Source: JBQCHF01 sp051953655
GTDB taxonomy: Bacteria; Actinomycetota; Actinomycetes; Motilibacterales; Motilibacteraceae
Length of the DNA stretch: 12,794 nt
Reading direction: 5' to 3'
Assembly (NCBI GenBank): GCA_051953655.1
Contig: JBQCIO010000289.1
Coordinates: 1-12,794 of the forward strand
The translations under genes were made by a program, and so were the position numbers. Positions within the stretch are counted from its first letter, which is position 1; each line of letters opens with the position of its first letter. Shown here one piece after another: positions 8,684-12,794 of the stretch. The notes beneath the pieces were generated by a model. It did no database searches. It was not told the origin of the DNA and worked only from the letters and a program-made list of their open reading frames with translations.

Positions 8684-9528
8684 GCTGAGGTCACCTCGAG
8701 AGGTAGGAGGGGGCGCCCGGCCGGGGCGAGCGCATCGGGGGCTCCGGCCCCGTAGCCGGGGTCGGTGTCCCCGTGCGCGCACGGGGACTGGTCCTGCGCG
8801 GACTCCGGGTAGCGGGTGCGCAGCAACCCGCGGCAGAAGTGCGCGTTCCCGTCGATCGAGATGCGCACCGAGCGCGCCATCCGCAGGCGCAGCGGCACCT
8901 GCTCGGGCGGGTACGGCTGTCCCGCGTCGTCGACGAGCACAGGCGCCCCGCCGTCGGTGGACAGCCCCAGCGCCTCCCGGCGGCGCAGCAGCGCCTGCGT
9001 GGTCGCGACGTCGGGCAGGTCGGCGAGCGTGACCTCGGGCAGCTGCTCCTCGCGCAGCTCCGGGTCCGCGCGCAGCAGCGCGGTGAGCGCGCGCTCCATC
9101 GCGGCCGTGTGGGCCTTGCGGCGGAAGGTGAGGCGCAGCTCGTCCAGCGACTCCTCGGCCTCGTGCCCGAACGTGCCGAGGTAGCCCGCGTCGGCGGCGA
9201 GACCCCGGTTGATCAGGTCCGAGTCGTGGTGGTCGTCGAGCTCCACCAGCACGGTCCCGACGCCGGGCAGGGCGCTCAGGGCGTCCTTGGCGTCGGAGGC
9301 CATGAGGTAGGCGAAGTTCGGCGAGCAGAACGACGTCGGCAGCCGCAGGTGCAGCAGGACGTCGAACCGGTCGCCGCGGTCGCGCACCTCGAGCGAGCGG
9401 ACGAACCCGAGGTCGGTGATCGGCTCGTCCAGCTCGGGGTCGATGACGGCGTCCAGGGCCCGCTGCGCCACCCCCTCCCGCGCCGCCGCGTCACGTCCGG
9501 GGAGCACCGCGGTCGCTCCAGCGCTCAC
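8680..9528 (-). CDS. DUF59/MIP18-type iron-sulphur assembly factor of propane-monooxygenase-type clusters
   Basis: 282 residues from a GTG. The DUF59 (MIP18-like) domain spans about residues 18-115. It has DPELDEPITDLGFV (30-43) and PTSFCSPNFAYLM, with Cys68 at the conserved family cysteine. The remaining ~165 residues form a family-specific C-terminal extension, so the protein is much longer than stand-alone SufT/MIP18 proteins (~100-160). It contains a further Cys (NAHFCRGLL) and a His/Cys-containing stretch (CAHGDTDPG) near the end. DUF59 proteins help mature Fe-S or metal centres. Homologues sit in prm/mim gene clusters beside amidohydrolase and ADH genes; their exact task there is not settled. 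The GTG at 9528 overlaps the amidohydrolase stop as GTGA and has no strong Shine-Dalgarno, so translation is probably coupled. Its stop overlaps the adh ATG. Confidence 0.85.
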   Translation of the reverse strand: MSAGATAVLPGRDAAAREGVAQRALDAVIDPELDEPITDLGFVRSLEVRDRGDRFDVLLHLRLPTSFCSPNFAYLMASDAKDALSALPGVGTVLVELDDHHDSDLINRGLAADAGYLGTFGHEAEESLDELRLTFRRKAHTAAMERALTALLRADPELREEQLPEVTLADLPDVATTQALLRRREALGLSTDGGAPVLVDDAGQPYPPEQVPLRLRMARSVRISIDGNAHFCRGLLRTRYPESAQDQSPCAHGDTDPGYGAGAPDALAPAGRPLLPLEVTSA

Positions 9529-10571
9529 GACGACGCCACCGCGACGGCCGGCTGCTCCGGCTGGGCGGGGACGGCCACCGCGGCCGGCACCGGCTCCACC
9601 TGAAGCTCGGCGGGCACCGGGATGTCGTACATCGCGGCGGCGTTGAGCCCGAGGATCTTCTTCTTCTGCGCGGTGGTCAGCGGCGCGTACTCGGTCATGT
9701 CCTCCGGGATCTGGAAGTCGACGAACTTCTCGACCAGCCACTTGGGCGTCCAGATCGCGTAGTCGCTGGAGAACTGGATGCGGTCCTCACCGATCCAGTA
9801 GAGGAGCTCGCCGATGATCTGCGCGAAGTAGCGCGGGCGGGTGTGGATGAACGGCATGGCGACCGCGAGGCCGGCGTGCACGTTGGGCTCCTGCGTGGCG
9901 ATCCAGCAGAAGTCCTCCAGCCGTGGCAGGCCGACGTGCTCGATGACGAAGTTGAGCTCGGTGAAGTCGGTCGCCACCTTGTCGACGTCGGCGACGTCGA
10001 ACGCGTCGCGGTCGAGCGGGCGGATGGTCGGGCCCTTGTGGATGTGGATGTTCTTGATGCCGAGCTCCTGTGCGAGCTCGAAGTACTTGTAGGACCACGG
10101 GTCGTCGAGCTTCCAGCCGCGCGAGTCGCCGTGCCACTCCGCCGTGTAGAGCTTGACGCCCTTGAGGCCGTACTCGTCGGCGTCCCGGCGCAGCTGGTCC
10201 AGCCCGCGCTGCTCGTTGCGCGGGTCCCAGTAGTGGTTGTAGGTCAGCTTGTCCGGGTGCGCCTTCGCGAGCGCCGACGCCTCCGCGGCCTGGCCGAACC
10301 CGTTGCGGTAGAACTCGAACAGGTAGGCCGGCTGGAAGATCGCGTGGTCGACGTAACCGTCCTCGAACAGGTCCTTCATCAGCCGCTGGCTGTAGTAGAG
10401 GTAGTCCTCGTACGGCCAGACCTCGGACTCCGGGCTGAGGTTGCGGTGGTAGTCGTAGAAGCAGTCGATGAACTGCTTGCCGTGGATGTTGAGCTGGTTC
10501 TCCGGGCGCGCGTCCCAGAGCGCGATGTGCGCATCCACGATGAAGTAGTTCTCGCCGTCCTTGCTGTACAT
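9525..10571 (-). CDS. Amidohydrolase-2 family protein of propane/acetone-monooxygenase-type clusters
   Basis: 348 residues, cytoplasmic, PF04909-type TIM-barrel. The start MYSKDGENYFIVDAHIALWD places His15 in the first metal motif. The usual H-x-H is here H-I-A, with Ala17 in place of the second His. Other candidate active-site residues remain: Lys140 (GVKLYTAEW), His176/His178 (IHIHKGPT), His212 (IEHVGLP) and Asp270 (SSDYAIW). Close homologues are the first gene downstream of the monooxygenase subunits in prm/mim operons; a hydrolytic or a metal-insertion/folding role has not been established to my knowledge. The Ala/Pro/Val-rich tail after about residue 320 looks disordered. The ATG at 10571 has GGAGG 5 nt upstream; an earlier in-frame ATG at 10643 would overlap the promoter. 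It is the first gene of a three-gene operon. Confidence 0.88.
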   Translation of the reverse strand: MYSKDGENYFIVDAHIALWDARPENQLNIHGKQFIDCFYDYHRNLSPESEVWPYEDYLYYSQRLMKDLFEDGYVDHAIFQPAYLFEFYRNGFGQAAEASALAKAHPDKLTYNHYWDPRNEQRGLDQLRRDADEYGLKGVKLYTAEWHGDSRGWKLDDPWSYKYFELAQELGIKNIHIHKGPTIRPLDRDAFDVADVDKVATDFTELNFVIEHVGLPRLEDFCWIATQEPNVHAGLAVAMPFIHTRPRYFAQIIGELLYWIGEDRIQFSSDYAIWTPKWLVEKFVDFQIPEDMTEYAPLTTAQKKKILGLNAAAMYDIPVPAELQVEPVPAAVAVPAQPEQPAVAVASS

Positions 10572-10615
10572 GCGGTCCTCCACGGGCGTGGTGGCGACAG
10601 GGGGTGGTTGCGCCG

Positions 10616-10643
10616 ACGTTAAGGAGACGTGCCACCCCGGCAA
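10616..10643 (-). promoter_or_regulatory. Probable promoter of the amidohydrolase operon
   Basis: On the minus strand TTGCCG (10643-10638) and TAACGT (10621-10616) are separated by 16 nt, giving a weak sigma-A-type promoter with a start near 10609. That leaves a leader of about 38 nt containing GGAGG before the ATG at 10571. Weak hexamers suit an activator-dependent promoter, and the palindrome at 10653-10673 ends 10 bp upstream of the -35. Confidence 0.45.
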
Positions 10644-10652
10644 CAGGGCGCG

Positions 10653-10673
10653 GGTGTCTCACTTCGAGACACC
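10653..10673. promoter_or_regulatory. Palindromic activator site between operon and MimR-like regulator
   Basis: GGTGTCTC and GAGACACC form perfect 8-bp arms around ACTTC. The centre is about 54 bp upstream of the predicted operon start, a normal position for an activator. Extra half-sites lie nearby: GAGACG at 10625-10630 reads outward as GGAGACG (10623-10629), and CGTCTCC is at 10677-10683, giving four GAGAC/GTCTC copies within 61 bp. Binding by the adjacent GAF-Fis regulator is inferred from position and symmetry. Confidence 0.6.
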
Positions 10674-10705
10674 GCCCGTCTCCCGGGCTTCTCCTGGCCC
10701 GTCAT

Positions 10706-10720
10706 GGCACGCAGCGTGCC
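10706..10720. repeat. Small perfect palindrome upstream of the regulator
   Basis: GGCACG and CGTGCC are separated by CAG. It lies about 40 bp upstream of the regulator's -35, so it might be a second operator or a chance GC palindrome. GTGCC/GGCAC elements also occur in the amidohydrolase promoter spacer and in the repeat before ppsR. Confidence 0.25.
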
Positions 10721-10759
10721 CGTTCGTGCGCCCGAGGGCATCGGATCTGCCACACCCCA

Positions 10760-10787
10760 TTGACTGGACCGCGCCGGTCTGTAGCCT
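10760..10787 (+). promoter_or_regulatory. Sigma-A-type promoter of the MimR-like regulator
   Basis: TTGACT (10760-10765) and TAGCCT (10782-10787) are spaced by 16 nt, putting the start near 10794. A short leader with GGAG at 10811-10814 then leads to the GTG at 10821. The -35 matches the consensus at five of six positions, suggesting basal expression of the regulator. Confidence 0.6.
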
Positions 10788-10820
10788 GAACCGCACGCAT
10801 CGACGCGTCTGGAGCTCCGC

Positions 10821-12251
10821 GTGCAGCTGTCCCCCGCGCCGCCCCGCCTGCAGGCCTCCTGGCTGCGCAGCGAGCACTACGGCGTGCCGCTCGAGCGCGT
10901 CGAGCCCACGTTCAGCGGTGCGGTCGACACCGGCTCCCTGCTGTACGAGTGCGGCACCCAGGTCCTCACCGCCCTGCAGCACACCCTCGCCGACGAGCCG
11001 GTCAGCCTCATGGTCGCCGACCGCGACGGCCTGGTGCTCGCACGGCTGTGCAGCGACCACACGATCCTCCGCTCCCTCGACGCGGTGCACCTGGCTCCCG
11101 GCTTCCACTACAGCGAGCGCGACGCCGGCACCAACGGCCTCGGCCTGTCGCTGGCCGACCGGGCCCCGGCCCTGGTGCGGGCCGACCAGCACTACTGCGA
11201 GGCGCTGCAGGGCTACAGCTGCGCAGCGGCCCCCGTCATGGACCCGGTCACCGGAGAGGTGGCCGGCACCGTCAACCTCACGACGTGGGCAGACTCCTCC
11301 CTGGACCTGCTGCTCGCGCTGGCGCAGTCCGCAGCCGGCAACACCTCCGCGCTCATGCTCGTGCGCAGCAGCGGACGGCGCCCGCACCCGGCCCCGCGCG
11401 GTGAGGTCTTCCGGGTGGTGGCACCGGCCGCACCTGGGACCGAGGACCCCTGCACCTCCCGCGGCTGGCGCGAGGCCCTGGCCACGGCCCGGGCGGCGCT
11501 GGGGACCGGGCGCGTCGTGGCCGTCACCGGCGAGCGCGGGGCCGGCAAGCGGGCCCTGGTGCAGCTGGCCCGCCAGACGGCCACCCGCCGGGAGCGGCTG
11601 CTCAACGCCCGTCCCCCGGCCGGCGACGAGATCGACGCCTGGTTGGCCCTGTGGACCCCTGAGCTGCGCGAGGGCACCTGCGTCACGGTCTCCGACGTCG
11701 ACACCCTGCCGGCCTGGGCCGCCGGCGAGCTGGCCGCCACGCTGGCCCGCGCCCGTCGCACGGACGGACAGCCGCAGCCGTTCGTGCTCACCGCCGCGGA
11801 CTACGCCTCCATCCCCGAGCCCCTGGCCGAGCTGGTCGACACCGTGGTGGAGGTCCCGCCGCTGCGGATGCGGCCCGACGACGTCCTCCCGCTCGCTGCG
11901 CTCTTCGCCCGCCAGGAGCGCCGGCGCGAGGTCGGCTTCACCCCCGCGGCCTCGCGCGCGCTGTCGGCGTACCACTGGCCGGAGAACGTCAAGCAGTTGC
12001 GGGGCATCGTCCGCGAGGCAGCTGCCCGGGCCGAGCTGGTGGACGCCAGGCACCTGTCCCCTGAGGTCTTCAGCGACGGCACCCGACGGCTGACGCGGCT
12101 GGAGACCCTGGAGCGGGACGAGATCGTCCGCTGCCTCACCGAGCCCGGCGCCACCGTCGTGCGGGCCGCCGGCGAGCTGGGCATCGGGCGCGCCACGCTC
12201 TACCGGAAGATCGCCCAGTACGGCATCGCGATGCCGAAGGACGTGCCCTGA
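10821..12251 (+). CDS. GAF - degenerate AAA+ - Fis-type transcriptional activator (MimR/AcoR-like)
   Basis: 476 residues. The N-terminus has the family start PPRLQASWLRS, then a GAF sensor domain at about residues 55-175, with ERDAGTNGLGLSLADRAPAL and APVMDPVTGEVAGTVNLTTW. The central region (about 215-400) aligns with sigma-54 activator AAA+ domains but is reduced. Walker A survives as GERGAGKR (237-244). The Walker B position reads VSDVD (290-294) instead of a D-E pair, no GAFTGA loop is present, and late motifs remain as PPLRMRPDDVLPL and YHWPENVKQLRG. A Fis-type HTH closes the protein (about 428-468; LGIGRATLYRKI). In actinobacteria such proteins (MimR of the mim cluster) activate sigma-A-type promoters. 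It is divergent from the amidohydrolase operon with a palindrome between them, so it is the likely activator. GTG start with GGAG 6 nt upstream. Confidence 0.9.
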   Translation: MQLSPAPPRLQASWLRSEHYGVPLERVEPTFSGAVDTGSLLYECGTQVLTALQHTLADEPVSLMVADRDGLVLARLCSDHTILRSLDAVHLAPGFHYSERDAGTNGLGLSLADRAPALVRADQHYCEALQGYSCAAAPVMDPVTGEVAGTVNLTTWADSSLDLLLALAQSAAGNTSALMLVRSSGRRPHPAPRGEVFRVVAPAAPGTEDPCTSRGWREALATARAALGTGRVVAVTGERGAGKRALVQLARQTATRRERLLNARPPAGDEIDAWLALWTPELREGTCVTVSDVDTLPAWAAGELAATLARARRTDGQPQPFVLTAADYASIPEPLAELVDTVVEVPPLRMRPDDVLPLAALFARQERRREVGFTPAASRALSAYHWPENVKQLRGIVREAAARAELVDARHLSPEVFSDGTRRLTRLETLERDEIVRCLTEPGATVVRAAGELGIGRATLYRKIAQYGIAMPKDVP

Positions 12252-12325
12252 TCGTGCGGTGTGCTTGAATCCGCGCCATCCCCCTTTCCCTGGCCGGTGC
12301 ACGGCCTCATCCTGAGCGAGGAAGA

Positions 12326-12652
12326 ATGATCTTCATCACCGCGAAGTTCCTCGTGCTGCCCGAGCACGCCGACAACTGGACCGAGATCTCGAGGTCCTTC
12401 ACCGAGGCCACCCGGGGCGAGGACGGCTGCCTGTGGTTCGACTGGTCCCGCAGCGTGGACGACCCCCAGGAGTACGTGCTGGTCGAGGCCTTCCGTGACG
12501 GCGACGCCGGCGGCGAGCACGTGCGGTCCGAGCACTTCGCCCAGGCGCAGCGGGAGCTGCCCCAGTACCTCGTCGAGACCCCCCGCATCGTGAACTTCGA
12601 GGTCCCCGGCACGGAGTGGTCCGAGCTCGGGGAGCTGCGCGTGCAGCGCTGA
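12326..12652 (+). CDS. ABM-domain protein (putative quinol/antibiotic-biosynthesis-type monooxygenase)
   Basis: A 108-residue single-domain protein of the ABM (PF03992) dimeric alpha-beta barrel type, related to YgiN-like proteins. Supporting features are the opening strand MIFITAKFLVLPEHADNW, then EDGCLWFDWSRSVDDPQEYVLVEAFRD, and the helix with SEHFAQAQRELPQYL. Such proteins oxygenate quinols or act in small-molecule detoxification without a cofactor; the substrate cannot be told. The ATG at 12326 has GAGGAA 2-3 nt before it, rather close. It lies 74 nt after the regulator stop on the same strand and may be co-transcribed with it; no clear promoter or terminator separates them. It is the last gene before the low-quality end. 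Confidence 0.8.
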   Translation: MIFITAKFLVLPEHADNWTEISRSFTEATRGEDGCLWFDWSRSVDDPQEYVLVEAFRDGDAGGEHVRSEHFAQAQRELPQYLVETPRIVNFEVPGTEWSELGELRVQR

Positions 12653-12794
12653 CACCGGCCATCCCGCCGCACCCCGCGAGGGGGGGGGGGGCGGCCGCCG
12701 GGGGGGGGAAACCCCACCCCGCCCGAACAAGAGCGGAAAATAAGGGGGGAACCAGCGAGAAGGAATGAGGGTGGGGGGGGGGGGGGGGGGGGTG
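12653..12794. other. Non-coding, low-complexity poly-G end (probable assembly artefact)
   Basis: After the ABM stop the sequence degenerates into G runs: 12 at 12680-12691, 9 at 12700-12708 and 20 at 12773-12792. Between them is an A/G-rich stretch unlike the rest of the window. No gene or terminator can be supported. This looks like a contig end built from poor reads rather than genomic sequence. Confidence 0.75.

Noticed and set aside
10621..10637. TGGCACG on the minus strand upstream of the amidohydrolase gene, like a sigma-54 -24 element
   Set aside because: The -12 GC at the required spacing is absent (TTAAC region instead), the adjacent activator lacks GAFTGA, and sigma-54 is normally missing in actinobacteria. 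A sigma-A-type reading fits better.

Overview
The window is very GC-rich, with C/G-ended codons, GTG starts, leaderless-looking promoters and tight 4-nt gene overlaps. This points to a high-GC actinomycete. The gene set (propane-monooxygenase-type accessory genes, an Hrp1-like CBS protein, a DUF222/13E12-type protein) suits the Pseudonocardia/Mycobacterium/Rhodococcus side of the phylum; the genus is an inference. The right end decays into homopolymer G runs and looks like a contig end.

Layout. (1) 1-1179, minus: 5' part of a DUF222/13E12-type (HNH endonuclease family) gene. It runs off the left edge and has an apparently leaderless promoter overlapped by a near-consensus actinobacterial LexA/SOS box. 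(2) 1386-3610: a divergent pair, a 14-TM DHA2-type MFS exporter (minus) and a WHG-type TetR repressor (plus). Two copies of a 21-bp palindromic operator lie between them. (3) 3620-7499, minus: an Hrp1-like two-CBS protein with a DevR/DosR-like box upstream, then PEP synthase (ppsA) and the PEP synthase regulatory kinase/phosphorylase (ppsR). ppsR and ppsA overlap by ATGA. (4) 7658-10571, minus: an operon of amidohydrolase, DUF59/MIP18-type Fe-S assembly protein and zinc alcohol dehydrogenase, coupled by GTGA and ATGA overlaps and closed by a perfect 18-bp hairpin. (5) 10821-12251, plus: a divergently transcribed GAF/degenerate-AAA/Fis activator of the MimR/AcoR type. A cluster of TGTCTC-type half-sites lies between it and the operon. 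It is followed by a small ABM-domain monooxygenase-like gene (12326-12652). (6) 12653-12794: no gene, poly-G artefact.

How they may work together. The amidohydrolase, DUF59 and ADH genes are the ones that normally trail the four subunits of propane/acetone/phenol-type binuclear iron monooxygenases (prmABCD/mimABCD). Here they are the whole operon: no monooxygenase subunit and no GroEL is present, although a dedicated MimR-like regulator and its probable operator are. Directly downstream on the same strand are ppsR and ppsA, which would let C3 products (2-propanol, acetone, pyruvate) enter gluconeogenesis at PEP. The functional link between the two blocks is inference. The most distinctive observations are this monooxygenase-less operon, its altered amidohydrolase metal motif, the DevR-like box before the Hrp1 homologue, and the SOS-type leaderless promoter of the DUF222 gene.
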